Notes under the pieces: model-generated
Told to the model about the DNA's origin: nothing
The model's input: only the letters and a program-made list of their open reading frames with translations
The model's database searches: none
In this document: positions 46,116-56,512 of the stretch, piece by piece
How the letters are laid out: every line of letters begins with the position of its first letter
Numbering within the stretch: the stretch's first letter is position 1
Made by a program: the position numbers and the translations under genes
NCBI RefSeq assembly: GCF_035917415.1
Contig: NZ_CP109073.1
Coordinates: forward strand, 5,574,001-5,638,000
Source of the DNA: Streptomyces sp. NBC_01803
GTDB lineage: Bacteria > Actinomycetota > Actinomycetes > Streptomycetales > Streptomycetaceae
Length of the DNA stretch: 64,000 nucleotides
Direction of reading: 5' to 3'

Positions 46116-47192
46116 GGCGTCCTCGGCGGGGAACGGGCGCAGGCTGTTCATCATCGCCTCGATCGTCTCGTCGTCCAGCTCGCCCTCGAAGCCGGTGTCC
46201 ATGACGAGTACCCAGGTCGCCAGGTCGTTGTTGAGGTCGATGTAGGAGACGGTGACGACCTTGCCGTCGGACGTGCCGCACTGGTCCTCCGGGTCGTCGG
46301 GCACGTCGGTGATGGTCGCCGTCGCGGTGTGGCCCTCGATGCCGTGCTCGCTGGTGAACGGCTCGGACTCCGAGACCCGCAGGGTGCCGCGCTCCTCCTG
46401 GTCGTAGGCGGCCAGCGCCCAGCTCCCGGCCTCGTTGCGGGCGGCCTCGGCGGTGCCGGTGGCGCCCTGGCCGCCCTTGGTGCCGGCCACCGCGCGCCAG
46501 CTCACGCCGTACTCGGCCTCGGCGCACCAGCCGTCCATGTAGGTGGCGGGGGCCGACATGGTGACCAACGGGTCGGCGAAGCCGTCGTCGTCGGCCGCGC
46601 CCTCGTTCTCGTACCCGACGAGCTCGCTCTCGCTGCCCAGCTCCCAGTCGGGCGGCACGTCGAAGGCGTTGTGCCGGTTCTCTATCGTCCGCACCTGCCA
46701 GTCCGGCGCGACCACCGGGTCGGGGACCTGGGTCACGCCCCGGCGCGGGTCGTCGGGCGGCAGGTCCTCGCGGCGGGTCTCGTCGTCGGTCGGCTCGGGC
46801 GTCGGGTCGCCGGGTGCGGCCTCCGGGGCGCCCTCGTCGTCCCCGCCCAGGATCACGACGCCGGTGATCACGCCGGCCGCGAGCACCGCCGTGGCCACGA
46901 CGACCGCGACGGCCGTCACGCTCCGCCGGCTCCCGCCGCCGCCCCCCGCGGGCGGTGGCGGGAGCGGGGGTGGGGTGGGCTCCTCCCCCTGGCCGGAGGG
47001 GGCCTGCCAGGGCCCGGAGAGCTGTTCCCACTGGCCGGACGGCGGCTGGGGCTGGGGGGTGGGCGGTGGCGGCGGGACCTGGGCGCCCGGCTGCGTCTGG
47101 TACGGGTTCGGCTGCGTATAGCCGGGCTGCTGGTACGGGTTGGACCACGGGGTGGCGGGCTCGCCCCCCGGCCGCTGTTCTCCTGGCCTCAT
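46110..47192 (-). CDS. Proline-rich single-pass membrane protein
   Basis: A 360-residue protein. The cytoplasmic N-terminal 85 residues are Pro/Gln/Gly/Tyr-rich (repeats such as NPYQ and PPPPP). One TM helix follows (about 90-112), then an acidic Pro/Thr linker and an extracytoplasmic alpha/beta domain (about 165-355, NAFDVPPDWELGSESELVGY). It resembles actinobacterial Pro-rich membrane proteins with a lipoprotein-LpqN-like or DUF-type outer domain; the function is unknown. It is divergent from the thioesterase-like gene. Confidence 0.75.
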   Translation of the reverse strand: MRPGEQRPGGEPATPWSNPYQQPGYTQPNPYQTQPGAQVPPPPPTPQPQPPSGQWEQLSGPWQAPSGQGEEPTPPPLPPPPAGGGGGSRRSVTAVAVVVATAVLAAGVITGVVILGGDDEGAPEAAPGDPTPEPTDDETRREDLPPDDPRRGVTQVPDPVVAPDWQVRTIENRHNAFDVPPDWELGSESELVGYENEGAADDDGFADPLVTMSAPATYMDGWCAEAEYGVSWRAVAGTKGGQGATGTAEAARNEAGSWALAAYDQEERGTLRVSESEPFTSEHGIEGHTATATITDVPDDPEDQCGTSDGKVVTVSYIDLNNDLATWVLVMDTGFEGELDDETIEAMMNSLRPFPAEDAG

Positions 47193-47294
47193 GCGCGTGA
47201 CCTTACGGGCGCGGCGGGCGGTTCGGCACGCCGGTCCGCGCAATCGCTGTCCACCTGCGACGTCGCGACTCTCCTCGCGTTGATTACCCGCTGG

Positions 47295-47300
47295 TAACGT
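47295..47300 (+). promoter_or_regulatory. -10 element (TAACGT), probable leaderless promoter
   Basis: TAACGT ends 6 nt before ATG 47307 and there is no RBS. This supports ATG 47307 over GTG 47301. Confidence 0.45.
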
Positions 47301-47306
47301 GTGGCC

Positions 47307-47759
47307 ATGACTGAGAGCAAGACCTCCCTGGCCGACTGGCTCACCGCCACGGTCCCCATGGTCCGCACCCTGAACCTGGAGTATCTGGAGACCGGCGCCG
47401 ACCGCGCGGTCCTGCGCCTCCCTGACCAGCCCGAGTACCACAACCACGTCGGCGGCCCGCACGCCGGCGCGATGTTCGCGCTGGCCGAGTCCGCGAGCGG
47501 CGCCGTCGTCCTGGGGGCTTTCGGGGACCAGCTCTCGCGGGCGGTGCCGCTGCCCGTGACGGCTCAGATCCACTTCCGGAAGCTGGCCAAGGGGCCGGTC
47601 ACCGCCACCGCGACCCTCGGCCGGCCGGCCGCGGACGTCATCGCGGAGCTGGACGCGGGCGGGCGCCCGGAGTTCGAGATCGCGGTCGCCATCCAGCGCG
47701 AGGACGGCGCGGTGACTGGCGAGATGACCGTCGTGTGGACGCTGCGCCCCAACAGCTGA
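47307..47759 (+). CDS. DUF4442/hotdog-fold thioesterase-like protein
   Basis: A 150-residue hotdog-fold protein. NHVGGPHAGAMFALAESASG is the characteristic helix region, and ITAQIHFRKL-type strands follow. It probably hydrolyses or binds acyl-CoA. ATG 47307 is supported by the -10 position. Its stop lies inside a 16-bp tandem repeat. Confidence 0.8.
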   Translation: MTESKTSLADWLTATVPMVRTLNLEYLETGADRAVLRLPDQPEYHNHVGGPHAGAMFALAESASGAVVLGAFGDQLSRAVPLPVTAQIHFRKLAKGPVTATATLGRPAADVIAELDAGGRPEFEIAVAIQREDGAVTGEMTVVWTLRPNS

Positions 47760-47786
47760 ACGACTGGACTGCTGAACGACTGGACT
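47755..47786 (+). repeat. Two perfect 16-bp tandem copies
   Basis: GCTGAACGACTGGACT occurs at 47755-47770 and again at 47771-47786. The first copy contains the stop codon of the DUF4442 gene. Probably a slippage duplication. Confidence 0.8.
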
Positions 47787-47823
47787 GCTGAGCCACGGGC
47801 CCAGCGGGCGGTGCTCCGGGCCG

Positions 47824-49482
47824 TCAGCGGGTCACGACGTGCCGTGTGTTCGGCACGCAGTGGGTCATGGTCAGTCCGGTGACGTCGCGCGGCGGGTTCT
47901 TGCCCAGATGCGCCAGACGTTGCCGGTCCTCGTCGGTGAGGTCCTGGGAGGCCAGTGGCTCCAGGTGCGCGACATCCTCCGGGCTGATGCCGAGCCCCGC
48001 GCCGACCCGCAGCCCGAGGTCGTTCTCGGCCAGCAGGAAGTGCCAGACCATCCGCTCCTGGACCGGCCGGGCGCACTGGGAGATGAGGTCGACGAAGTTC
48101 GTCACCAGGTCGTCCCGCTCCCACTCCTCCATCAGCAGGTACCGCTGGCCGGCCTGGAGGTAGTCGTTGGTGCGCGGGATGCGCTCGCGGGTCAGGCGCC
48201 CGCGGATCTCCGGGCCCTGGTCGTCGGTGGTGGGGTACCGCGCCTCGCGCAGCCCGCCGGTGATCGACGGCTCGTAGTTGACCTCGGGGTTCTCGCCCGC
48301 CTCGTCCACGGCGTACGTCATCAGACCGTCGCGCTGGTTGGTGCGGACCTCGGCGTTCTTGGCCCGGTTGACGGGGAGCTGGAGGTAGTTGGGGCCGACG
48401 CGGTAGCGCTGGGTGTCGCTGTAGGAGAACGTGCGGCCGACCAGCATCTTGTCGTCGGAGAAGTCCAGCCCGTCGACCAGGACGCCGGTGCCGAACGCGA
48501 TCTGCTCGTTCTCGGCGAAGTAGTTGTCCACCGTCCGGTCGAGGACCATGCGGCCGACCGGCCGGGGCGGGAATTCCTGCTCGGGCCAGACCTTGGTGTC
48601 GTCCAGCGGGTCGAAGTCCAGCTCCGGGTGGTCATGGTCGTCCATCATCTGGACCAGCAGCTCCCACTCCGGGAAGTCACCGCGGCGGATGGCCTCGTAC
48701 AGGTCCTTGGTCGCGTGGCCGAGCTCCCCGGCCTGGACGTTGGCGGCGTCCTCCTCGGTCATCGAGCGCACGCCCTGCTTGGGCATCCAGTGGTACTTCA
48801 CCAGCATGGTCTTGCCCTCGGCGTTGGCCCACTTGTAGGTGTTGACGCCGAAGCCCTGCATGTGACGGTAGTCGGCCGGGATGCCGCGCGGGCTGAAGAG
48901 GTTGACGAGCATGTGCGTGCTCTCGGGGGTCTGCGACATGAAGTCGAAGATCCGCGCGGGCTTCTGCTCGTGGGAGACCGGGTCGGGCTTGAGGGCGTGG
49001 ATGACGTCGGGGAACTTGATGGCGTCCCGGATGAAGAAGACGCCGAGGTTGTTGCCGACCAGGTCCCAGTTGCCGTCCTCGGTGTAGAACTTCACGGCGA
49101 AGCCGCGCGGGTCGCGGGCGGCCTCGGAGGAGTCCCGGCCGCCGATGACGGTGGAGAACCGCACGGCCACGTCGGTGCGTTTGCCGCGCTCCTGGAACAG
49201 CTTGGCGCGGGTGAAGCGGCCGATCGGCTCGTCGCCCCAGGCGCCGTAGGACTCGAAGTGGCCGTAGACGGTCACGCCGCGGGCGTGGACGACCCGCTCC
49301 GGGACGCGCTCGCGGTCGAAGTGGCTCACCTTCTCCAGGAACTGGTAGTTCTCCAGCGTCGCCGGGCCGCGGGCGCCGACCGTCCGCTGGTTCTGGTTGT
49401 CGTAGACCGGATGGCCCTGCCGGCTGGTCAGGGGCCTCCGGTCGTCGCCGGGTGCGGGTCCCTTGCTCGAAACGTCGGTCAT
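47824..49482 (-). CDS. katA: Monofunctional heme catalase
   Basis: A 552-residue clade-3-type catalase. It has the active-site His in [15 protein letters not shown], the Asn region [15 protein letters not shown] and the heme-ligand Tyr in [11 protein letters not shown]. It would decompose hydrogen peroxide in the cytosol. ATG 49482 follows GAGGAG; the frame is open for 12 more codons without family similarity. No regulator gene (oxyR/catR) is adjacent. Confidence 0.95.
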   Translation of the reverse strand: MTDVSSKGPAPGDDRRPLTSRQGHPVYDNQNQRTVGARGPATLENYQFLEKVSHFDRERVPERVVHARGVTVYGHFESYGAWGDEPIGRFTRAKLFQERGKRTDVAVRFSTVIGGRDSSEAARDPRGFAVKFYTEDGNWDLVGNNLGVFFIRDAIKFPDVIHALKPDPVSHEQKPARIFDFMSQTPESTHMLVNLFSPRGIPADYRHMQGFGVNTYKWANAEGKTMLVKYHWMPKQGVRSMTEEDAANVQAGELGHATKDLYEAIRRGDFPEWELLVQMMDDHDHPELDFDPLDDTKVWPEQEFPPRPVGRMVLDRTVDNYFAENEQIAFGTGVLVDGLDFSDDKMLVGRTFSYSDTQRYRVGPNYLQLPVNRAKNAEVRTNQRDGLMTYAVDEAGENPEVNYEPSITGGLREARYPTTDDQGPEIRGRLTRERIPRTNDYLQAGQRYLLMEEWERDDLVTNFVDLISQCARPVQERMVWHFLLAENDLGLRVGAGLGISPEDVAHLEPLASQDLTDEDRQRLAHLGKNPPRDVTGLTMTHCVPNTRHVVTR

Positions 49483-49611
49483 GTGCCCTGACTCCTCACG
49501 GCTTCGCGGACGGCCCAAACACCACGCCTACCCCTTGAATCGGTGTGAAACCAGTCGAGTCGGGCTTCTTCCGGCCATCCGGGGGGAAGTGCCCCCCGGC
49601 AGGCCGAGCGC

Positions 49612-50472
49612 TCAGCCGGATGCCAGCAGCAGGGTGCCGGCCATGGCGAGACCCGCGCCCGCGGCCTGGACGGCCCGCAGCCGCTCCCGGAGCACACCGC
49701 GCGCGGCGAGCGCGGTGACGACCGGGTAGAGCGAGGCGAGCACGGCGGCCACGGTGACCGGGCCGATCCAGGCCGCCAGGGCATAGGTGGCGTTGGCCGC
49801 CACGTCGGCCAGGCCGACGAACGTCAGGGAGGGCAGCGCCCGCGTCAGCGCCGGCCGGCCGCCCTCGGGCAGCACCGGGGCGCCGCGCCGCGCGGCGACC
49901 AGCAGGGCCGTTCCGCCGGCCAGCATGTTGCACACGCGCTGCGTGAACAGCGCCAGGAACAACCCGGTGACGGTCGTGGACGCCTCCGCGATCAGCGCGA
50001 GCACCGCGCCGAAGCCGAACGCGGCCACCAGCGTGTAGCCGAGCGTCTGCCGCCGGACCGCTCCGCCGCCCCGCCCGGGGCCGCCGGCCAGCACCACGCC
50101 GGTGAACGCCACGGCGATGCCCGCGTACTGCGCCGGTCCCGGGCGTTCGCCCATGAGGAGCGCGACGCCGACCGGCACCGCCACCGCCGTGGCGACCATC
50201 GGCGAGACGACTCCCATCGGGCCGAGCGCCAGCGCGCGGTAGAAGAAGAGCATCGCCAGCGGGCCTATCAGGCCGGCCGCGACCGCGAACCACAGCCGCG
50301 CGTCGGCCGCGCTCCAGGCCCCGGTGGCCAGGACGAGAGCGCCGAGCACGGCGGCGGCCAGCGCCTGCGAGACGACCACGACGGTCAGCGCCGGGATGCG
50401 CCTGGTCAGCAGCCCGCCGCCGAAGTCGGCGAGCCCCCACAACAGGCTGGTGGCCAGGGCCAGGGCAACCAT
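49612..50472 (-). CDS. EamA/DMT-family transporter
   Basis: A 286-residue membrane protein with ten TM helices in two EamA repeats (about 1-135 and 145-286). It probably exports a metabolite or amino acid. GAAGGAG precedes the ATG. It is divergent from an XRE-cupin regulator 121 bp away, a common pairing in which the regulator controls the exporter. Confidence 0.88.
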   Translation of the reverse strand: MVALALATSLLWGLADFGGGLLTRRIPALTVVVVSQALAAAVLGALVLATGAWSAADARLWFAVAAGLIGPLAMLFFYRALALGPMGVVSPMVATAVAVPVGVALLMGERPGPAQYAGIAVAFTGVVLAGGPGRGGGAVRRQTLGYTLVAAFGFGAVLALIAEASTTVTGLFLALFTQRVCNMLAGGTALLVAARRGAPVLPEGGRPALTRALPSLTFVGLADVAANATYALAAWIGPVTVAAVLASLYPVVTALAARGVLRERLRAVQAAGAGLAMAGTLLLASG

Positions 50473-50593
50473 CGTGACTCCTTCGCAGTACAGTGTGGTG
50501 AACGGTGGCGTCCACCCGAGCGTAGTTCAAAAAGATGGACTCCGTCATGCAAAATATTCAACGTTCTCTGTCGACGCGCACGAGAAGGCATCC

Positions 50594-51169
50594 GTGACCG
50601 ATCTCGACCAGCTCACGCAGTCGCTCGCGCAGAACCTCAGGCGGCTGCGGACCGAGCGCGGCCTGACCCTGGACGCCCTCGCGGCCCGCGCCGGGATCAG
50701 CCGGGGCATGCTCATCCAGATCGAACAGGCCAGGACCAATCCGAGCGTCGGCACGGTGGTGAAGGTCGGCGACGCCCTCGGCGTCAGCATCACCACTTTG
50801 CTCGACTTCGAACGGACTCCCGCCGTCCGCCTCGTCCCCCCCGAGCAGGCCGTCCGGCTGTGGTCCACCGAGGCCGGCAGTCACAGCACGCTGCTCGCCG
50901 GGACCGAGGCCCCCGGCCCGCTGGAGCTGTGGCGCTGGCGGCTGATGCCGGGCGAGGGCCACGCCTCCGACCCGCACCCGGTGGGCACCTCCGAGCTGGC
51001 GCACGTCACAGCCGGGGTGTTGACCCTCACCGTGGACGGCTCCGACCACCTGGTGCCCGCCGGGACCTCCGCCTCCTTCGAGACCCATGTGCCCCACGGC
51101 TACCGCAACGACGGCCCGGAGCCGGTCGAGATGACCATGGCGGTGTCCGTCCCGGCGGCGCCTCGCTGA
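50594..51169 (+). CDS. XRE-family regulator with cupin domain
   Basis: A 191-residue regulator. A helix-turn-helix (about residues 10-65, LDALAARAGISRGMLIQIEQ) is joined to a C-terminal cupin (about 105-188, GTSELAHVTAGVLTLTVDGS). The cupin probably senses a small ligand. GTG 50594 with GAGAAGG upstream is chosen; the frame is open to 50324, but that part overlaps the exporter gene. Likely represses or activates the divergent DMT transporter. Confidence 0.87.
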   Translation: MTDLDQLTQSLAQNLRRLRTERGLTLDALAARAGISRGMLIQIEQARTNPSVGTVVKVGDALGVSITTLLDFERTPAVRLVPPEQAVRLWSTEAGSHSTLLAGTEAPGPLELWRWRLMPGEGHASDPHPVGTSELAHVTAGVLTLTVDGSDHLVPAGTSASFETHVPHGYRNDGPEPVEMTMAVSVPAAPR

Positions 51170-51185
51170 CGCCCGGACCGGCTGG

Positions 51186-51191
51186 TACGGT
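51186..51191 (+). promoter_or_regulatory. -10 element (TACGGT), probable leaderless promoter
   Basis: TACGGT ends 7 nt before ATG 51199 with no Shine-Dalgarno sequence between. Confidence 0.45.
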
Positions 51192-51198
51192 GCGGCCC

Positions 51199-51753
51199 AT
51201 GCGCGCACCCATCGGCGACTTCGACGACGCACGCCCCGCCCCCGACGTCCTGGAGCTGCTCACCGCCCCGGTCGCCGAGGCGGTCCGCGCCTGGCGCGGA
51301 CCGGTGCCCGCCGACCAGCTGCTCTACGTCGACACCGACCCCGCGCTGGCCGACACCGACGACTTCGTCGCCGCCCACGGCGCCGGACTGCTCACCCTCT
51401 CGGCCAACTGCGTGGTCGTCGCGGCCCGGCGCGGCGGTGAGACGCGGCTCGCCGCCTGCGTGGTGCTCTCCAGCACCCGCGTCGACGTCAACGGCGTGGT
51501 CCGCCGTCGGCTCGACGCGCGCAAGGTGTCCTTCGCTCCCCACGCGACGGCGGTCGGGGAGACCGGGATGGAGTACGGCGGCATCACGCCGATCGGCCTT
51601 CCGGCCGACTGGCCCGTCCTGCTGGACGCCGCCGTCGCGGATCTGCCGCACGTCCTGCTCGGCAGCGGACGCCGCCGGGGCAAGCTGATCGCTCCCGGAA
51701 AGGCTCTGTGCCAGCTTCCGGGGGCCGTCGTCATGGAATCTCTCGGCCGCTGA
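51199..51753 (+). CDS. YbaK/EbsC-type aminoacyl-tRNA deacylase-like protein
   Basis: A 184-residue protein with the YbaK/ProX fold. LDARKVSFAP supplies the conserved Lys, and EYGGITPIGLP is the GGxxP-type substrate loop. Members hydrolyse mischarged tRNAs such as Cys-tRNA(Pro). It lies 29 bp after the XRE-cupin gene but probably has its own leaderless promoter. Confidence 0.87.
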   Translation: MRAPIGDFDDARPAPDVLELLTAPVAEAVRAWRGPVPADQLLYVDTDPALADTDDFVAAHGAGLLTLSANCVVVAARRGGETRLAACVVLSSTRVDVNGVVRRRLDARKVSFAPHATAVGETGMEYGGITPIGLPADWPVLLDAAVADLPHVLLGSGRRRGKLIAPGKALCQLPGAVVMESLGR

Positions 51754-51969
51754 AGGGCCGCCGCTGGTGCCGGGCGGGAAAACTCCGGGCCGGTGCCGGG
51801 CCGCGCATTCCGCCGTCGCCGGGGCGGCGTCGCGAAATCGTTCCGCATGGCGCGGGGCCGGCTCCCGTCACAGCCGTGACCGGCGGCCCGGAAGGGCTTT
51901 CCCGGTGACCACGCGATATTCGCCCGAAGCGCCGCTCAGGCCCGGGGTCAAGGGCCGATACAGCACCGA

Positions 51970-51998
51970 TGAAGCGCGGCTAAAGCGGCGATGAAGCG
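51970..51998 (+). promoter_or_regulatory. Candidate SARP operator: three heptamers at 11-bp spacing
   Basis: TGAAGCG (51970-51976), TAAAGCG (51981-51987) and TGAAGCG (51992-51998) recur exactly every 11 bp, one DNA turn. SARP activators bind such heptameric direct repeats next to the -35 of their target promoters. A SARP gene lies at the other end of the same cluster. Confidence 0.6.
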
Positions 51999-52000
51999 CG

Positions 52001-52029
52001 TTGGCCTGCCGACGGATGGTTGCTACAGT
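52001..52029 (+). promoter_or_regulatory. Putative -35/-10 promoter of the cluster
   Basis: TTGGCC (52001-52006) and TACAGT (52024-52029) are spaced by 17 bp, each matching 4 of 6 consensus positions. It lies directly downstream of the heptamer repeats. Confidence 0.45.
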
Positions 52030-52176
52030 CGATAAGGTCCAGTGATAAAGGCGCGAACGCACTGACCCCGCGTTGCCTCTGGATTTGCCCCGGGAGTCCT
52101 GGGAGGGGAAAATCCCGTATTCACCTTCTTGTCTGTGTGCGCTCATGCCGAGAAAAGAAAGGTGTCGGTATCGGCC

Positions 52177-54960
52177 ATGATTGAGCTTGAAGCCACAGAG
52201 CTGGTAAACGCACCGTCGTTTCCCACCATCGCCTCACTCCTGCCCCATGCGGCGCGTGTCAATCCGGATTCCGGAGTGCTTTACTGTTTCGGTGAGGCCG
52301 ACGGCGCCGAGCGCTTCCAGTCGTATCCCGCATTACTGCGGGAAAGCCTCCGCCTCCTGACCGGAATACGCGGACGGGGCCTGCGCCCCGGAGACAAGGT
52401 CGCCCTGCTGCTGGAGCGCCCGGAGGACTTCCTGCCGGCGCTGTGGGCCTGCCTGCTGGGCGGGTTCGTGCCCTGCCCGATGGCCCCGCTGCGCGGCGAC
52501 CCCGAGCGGTGGGCCGCCCAACTCGCCCACGTACAGCGGCTGCTGGATGAGCCCCTGTTGCTCACCAGCGAGGTCCTGGCGGCCGAGCTGCCGCCCGGCG
52601 TCGAGATCGCCGTCACCACGCTGGAGAGCCTGGCGGGCGCCGAGCCCGCCACCGAGACCCACGAGGCGGACCCGGCGGACACCGCCCTGCTGGTCCTGAC
52701 CTCGGGATCGACCGGCAACTCCAAGGCCGTCATGCTCTCGCACGCCAACCTGGTCGCCTCGATGGCCGGCAAGAACGGCCACCACCGGCTCAGCGCCGCG
52801 GACACCAGCCTCAACTGGATCTCCTTCGACCACGTCGCCGCCCTCCTGGAGTGCCACCTGCTGCCGCTGTCCGTCGGCGCCCGCCAACTCCACGTGGAGC
52901 CGTCCGTGGTGCTCGGCGATCCGCTGTCGTTCGTCCGGCTGCTCTCCCGGCACCGCGTCACCATGACCTTCACCCCCAACTTCCTTCTGGGGCTGGTGAA
53001 GAACGCGGCCGGGCGCATCGGGGCGGGCGAGCCCCTCGACCTGACCCCGCTGCGCCACATCATCAGCGGCGGCGAGGCCGTGGTCACCGCCACCGGACAG
53101 GCGTTCCTGGCGGCCATGGCGCCCTATGGCCTGCGTCCCGGCGCGCTGTGGCCGGCGTTCGGCATGACCGAGACCTGCGCGGGCAGCGTCTATTCGCGGG
53201 ACTTCCCGGGCGCCGACGTGGGCCAGGAGTTCGCCAACCTCGGCACCGCCATCAAGGGCATGAGCATGCGGGTGGCCGACGACGACGGCACCGCCCTGCC
53301 CACCGGCGAGGTGGGCGAACTCCAGCTCAAGGGCCCCATGATCACGACCGGCTACCACCGCAACCCGGAGGCGACCGGCGCCGCCTTCACCGCCGACGGA
53401 TGGTTCCGCAGCGGCGACCTCGGCCGGATCGACGACGCCGGCCGGCTCACCCTGGTGGGCCGCAGCAAGGACAGCATCATCGTCAACGGCGTCAACTACT
53501 TCAGCCAGGACATCGAGACGGCCCTCGAACAGCTCGACGGCGTCGCCGCGTCCTATGTCGCCGCCTTCCCCACCCGCGCGCCCGGCCAGGACACCGAGCA
53601 GCTCGTCATCGCCTTCCACGCCGAGGTGGCCGAGGACGACGAGACCGGCCTGTACCGGCTGCTGAGCGCCGTGCGCAGCACGGTCGTCATGCACTGGGGC
53701 TTCCGGCCCTCGCTGATCCTGCCGCTGCCCAAGGACGCCTTCCCCAAGACCAGCCTCGGCAAGATCCAGCGCGCCCTGCTGCGCAAGCGCCTGGAGGCCG
53801 GGCACTTCGCGGACGTCACCGCGCGCGTCGAGGAGCTGATCCTGCGCCGGCTCGGCGGCTACACCCCGCCCGCCGACGCCGCCGAGCGGATCCTGACCGA
53901 GATCTACGCCGGGCTGTTCGAGACGGAGCCGGAGCGCGTCAGCGTCACCGCCAACTTCTTCGACCTCGGCGGTACATCGCTCGACATCCTGCGGCTGCGC
54001 AGCTCGGTGGCCGAACGGCTGGACGCCGACCTCCAGGTCATCACCGTGCTGCGGGCCCCCAGCGTGCGGCAGCTGGCCCGGGCACTGGCGCCCGGCGCCA
54101 CCACGGACGGCGCGCCCGCCGTCTACGACCCGGTGGTGCCGATGCAGACCAGCGGGGACAAGACACCGCTGTTCTGCGTGCACCCGGGGGTCGGCGAGGT
54201 GCTGGTCTTCGTCAACCTCGCCAAGTACTTCGTGGGCGACCGGCCCTTCTACGCCCTGCGGGCCCGGGGCTTCAACCCCGGGGAGAAGCCGTTCGCCGGC
54301 GTGGCCGAGATGGTCGACACCTACCTGCGGGCCATCCGTGAGCGGCAGCCGCACGGCCCCTACGCCCTCGCCGGCTACTCCTACGGCGGCATGGTCGCCT
54401 TCGAGATCGCCAAGGCCCTGGAGGCGCAGGGGGAGCGGGTCGACTTCGTCGGCAGCTTCAACCTGCCCCCGCACATCAAGTACCGCATGGACGAGCTGGA
54501 CTTCGGCGAGACCGCCGTCAACCTGGCGTTCTTCCTTGCCCTGATCACCAAGAAGCAGTCCCGGGACCTGCCCGGCGAGCTGCGCGGACTGGCCAGGGAG
54601 GAGCAGATAGCCCGGCTGATGGCCCTCGCACCGCCGCAGCGTCTGGCCGAACTCGACCTGAACATCGAGAAGTTCAGCGCGTGGGCCGAGCTGGCCGACC
54701 GGCTGACCGACCTCGGCCGCAGCTACCAGCCCTCCGGCGCCGTCCGCTCGATGAGCGTCTTCTACGCCGTGCCGCTGCGCGGCACCAAGGAGGACTGGCT
54801 GCGTAACGAGCTGAGCCGCTGGGACGAGCACAGCAGGGAGCCGAACCGGTACATCGACGTGCCGGGTGAGCACTACACGCTGATGGGCCCGAACCACGTC
54901 GCCGCCTTCCAGGCGATCCTGCGCCGGGAGCTGGACCGCGCGATGGGTGAGGAGAGCTGA
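52177..54960 (+). CDS. NRPS-like A-T-TE arylpyruvate synthetase (polyporic acid/terphenyl type)
   Basis: A 927-residue tridomain enzyme. The adenylation domain (1-590) has the P-loop TSGSTGNSK near residue 180 and the C-terminal catalytic Lys in SLGKIQR. The thiolation domain carries the phosphopantetheine Ser in LGGTSLD (Ser601). The thioesterase (about 650-920) has GYSYGG (Ser735) and a GEHYTL His (His899). There is no condensation domain. This layout is that of atromentin, terrequinone and polyporic-acid synthetases, including the Streptomyces echoside/terfestatin enzymes, which dimerise two arylpyruvates to a quinone. Phenylpyruvate is the likely substrate because a prephenate dehydratase is in the cluster. 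ATG 52177 has a poorly spaced GAAAGG; GTG 52162 is an alternative. Confidence 0.85.
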   Translation: MIELEATELVNAPSFPTIASLLPHAARVNPDSGVLYCFGEADGAERFQSYPALLRESLRLLTGIRGRGLRPGDKVALLLERPEDFLPALWACLLGGFVPCPMAPLRGDPERWAAQLAHVQRLLDEPLLLTSEVLAAELPPGVEIAVTTLESLAGAEPATETHEADPADTALLVLTSGSTGNSKAVMLSHANLVASMAGKNGHHRLSAADTSLNWISFDHVAALLECHLLPLSVGARQLHVEPSVVLGDPLSFVRLLSRHRVTMTFTPNFLLGLVKNAAGRIGAGEPLDLTPLRHIISGGEAVVTATGQAFLAAMAPYGLRPGALWPAFGMTETCAGSVYSRDFPGADVGQEFANLGTAIKGMSMRVADDDGTALPTGEVGELQLKGPMITTGYHRNPEATGAAFTADGWFRSGDLGRIDDAGRLTLVGRSKDSIIVNGVNYFSQDIETALEQLDGVAASYVAAFPTRAPGQDTEQLVIAFHAEVAEDDETGLYRLLSAVRSTVVMHWGFRPSLILPLPKDAFPKTSLGKIQRALLRKRLEAGHFADVTARVEELILRRLGGYTPPADAAERILTEIYAGLFETEPERVSVTANFFDLGGTSLDILRLRSSVAERLDADLQVITVLRAPSVRQLARALAPGATTDGAPAVYDPVVPMQTSGDKTPLFCVHPGVGEVLVFVNLAKYFVGDRPFYALRARGFNPGEKPFAGVAEMVDTYLRAIRERQPHGPYALAGYSYGGMVAFEIAKALEAQGERVDFVGSFNLPPHIKYRMDELDFGETAVNLAFFLALITKKQSRDLPGELRGLAREEQIARLMALAPPQRLAELDLNIEKFSAWAELADRLTDLGRSYQPSGAVRSMSVFYAVPLRGTKEDWLRNELSRWDEHSREPNRYIDVPGEHYTLMGPNHVAAFQAILRRELDRAMGEES

Positions 54961-55061
54961 CCGGGGACGCCCCCGGCCGCCGGCGGAAGCCCGACGGCGC
55001 GAACGACGTGAATGGTGTGAACAACGCCGACCACGCGAACCACGCGAACCAGGGAGGACCG

Positions 55062-55997
55062 ATGAAGGGCAAGAAGATCCTGATCACGGGCGGCACCGGG
55101 CAGGTGGCCCGCCCGGTCGCGGAGCACCTCGCGGCGGACAACGAGGTGTGGTGCGTGGGCCGGTTCGGCACCCCGGGGGTCGAACAGGAGCTGAACGAGC
55201 GGGGCATCACCACTTGGCGGTGGGACATGGACGACACCCGCCGGAACATGCTCGAAGGGCTGCCGGAGGACTTCACCCACGTCATCCACTCCGCCGTGCG
55301 GCGCGGCGACGACGGCGACTTCAACGCCGCCGTCGAGGTCAACGCGGTCGCCGCCGGGCGGCTGATGACCCACTGCCGCACCGCCGAGGCGTTCCTCTAC
55401 GTCTCGACGGGCGCCCTCTACGCGCGCCAGAGCCTGAGCCACGCCTACACCGAGAACGACCCGCTGGACGGCCGCGCCGACTGGCTCCCGGCCTACCCGG
55501 TGGGCAAGATCGCCACCGAGGGCACCGTCCGCGCCTTCGCGCACACCCTCGGCCTGCCGACCACCATTGCCCGGCTCAACATCGCCTACGGCCCCGGTGG
55601 TTACGGCGGGGTGCCGATGCTCTACTTCAAGCGCATGCTCGCCGGCGAGCCCATCCCGGTGCCCATGTCCGGCCAGAACTGGTGCTCCCCGATCTACACC
55701 GACGACCTGGTCCGCCAGGTGCCGCAGCTCTGGGCGGCGGCGGACGTCCCGGTGACCCTGACCAACTGGGGCGGGGACGAGGCCGTCGGCATCACCGACT
55801 GCGTCCGGTACCTGGAGGAGCTCACCGGAGTCCCCGCGCGGCTGGTGAAGTCCGAAGTGACCCGCGAGACCTACCAGTTCGACCCCGCCCGCCGGATGGC
55901 GCTCACCGGTCCGTGCGAAGTGCCGTGGCGCGAGGGCATCCGCCGCACGCTGCTGGCGCTGCACCCCGAGCACGTCAAGGACCTGGCCCAGACCTGA
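55062..55997 (+). CDS. NAD-dependent epimerase/dehydratase-like reductase (TerB/EchB-like)
   Basis: A 311-residue extended-SDR protein. The Rossmann motif is [17 protein letters not shown]. The catalytic Tyr and Lys lie in YPVGK, with a preceding [13 protein letters not shown]-terminal substrate domain is present. In terfestatin and echoside biosynthesis an oxidoreductase of this cluster position reduces the polyporic-acid quinone before dehydration; this gene is the natural candidate. AGGGAGGA precedes ATG 55062. CCACGCGAA is duplicated in the leader. It lies 101 bp after the synthetase, in the same operon direction. Confidence 0.75.
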   Translation: MKGKKILITGGTGQVARPVAEHLAADNEVWCVGRFGTPGVEQELNERGITTWRWDMDDTRRNMLEGLPEDFTHVIHSAVRRGDDGDFNAAVEVNAVAAGRLMTHCRTAEAFLYVSTGALYARQSLSHAYTENDPLDGRADWLPAYPVGKIATEGTVRAFAHTLGLPTTIARLNIAYGPGGYGGVPMLYFKRMLAGEPIPVPMSGQNWCSPIYTDDLVRQVPQLWAAADVPVTLTNWGGDEAVGITDCVRYLEELTGVPARLVKSEVTRETYQFDPARRMALTGPCEVPWREGIRRTLLALHPEHVKDLAQT

Positions 55998-56090
55998 TCC
56001 GGCCGCCCGGCCACCCCGGGCCGGCCGGCGCGACGACCCCCACCGATCACCCACGAGCGGACACACGGCGCCACAAGGAGCCTTTCGACC

Positions 56091-56495
56091 ATGTCTCAAC
56101 TCACCACGAACATCGACTGTGTGCACGCCGCCTACGCCGCCTTCCGCGAGCGCGACGTGAACGCCCTCCTCGCGGTCCTGACGCCCGATGTCGAATGGGT
56201 GCACCCCGAGGGCATGGACACCTACGGCCTGGGCGGCACCGAACTCGGCCACACGGGCGTCCGGGAGTTCCTCGCCAAGGTCGCCACCGTGCTGGGCGGC
56301 ATGCGGCTGGAGCCCAAGGAGTTCTTCGACCGGGGCGACCGCGTCGTCGTCTTCGGCACCCGGCAGGTCACCTCCCTCAGCGGGCACACCGCGACCCTGG
56401 ACTTCGTGCACTCATGGACGATGCGCGACGGCAGGGCGGCCCGCATGGAGGACATCTTCGACACCGTCCTCTTCCAGCGGCTCATCGAGTCCTGA
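56091..56495 (+). CDS. SnoaL/NTF2-like protein (TerC/EchC-like dehydratase candidate)
   Basis: A 134-residue cone-shaped NTF2-fold protein: HAAYAAFRERDVNALLAVL, TPDVEWVHPEG and FVHSWTMRDGRAARMEDIFD. Terphenyl clusters encode such a protein that dehydrates the reduced quinone to the terphenyl triol. AAGGAGC precedes the ATG. It is clearly related to the N-terminal domain of the fusion protein at 57475. It lies between the reductase and prephenate dehydratase genes. Confidence 0.78.
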   Translation: MSQLTTNIDCVHAAYAAFRERDVNALLAVLTPDVEWVHPEGMDTYGLGGTELGHTGVREFLAKVATVLGGMRLEPKEFFDRGDRVVVFGTRQVTSLSGHTATLDFVHSWTMRDGRAARMEDIFDTVLFQRLIES

Positions 56496-56512
56496 CCCCC
56501 AAGGGGCCTGCG

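Larger units (their letters stand above)
51754..52176 (+). other. Leader and promoter region of the terphenyl-type cluster
   Basis: No gene is seen in these 423 bp. The right part is clearly less GC-rich than the surroundings. It holds the three heptamer repeats and the -35/-10 pair annotated separately. An untranslated leader of roughly 140 nt would precede the A-T-TE gene. Confidence 0.6.
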
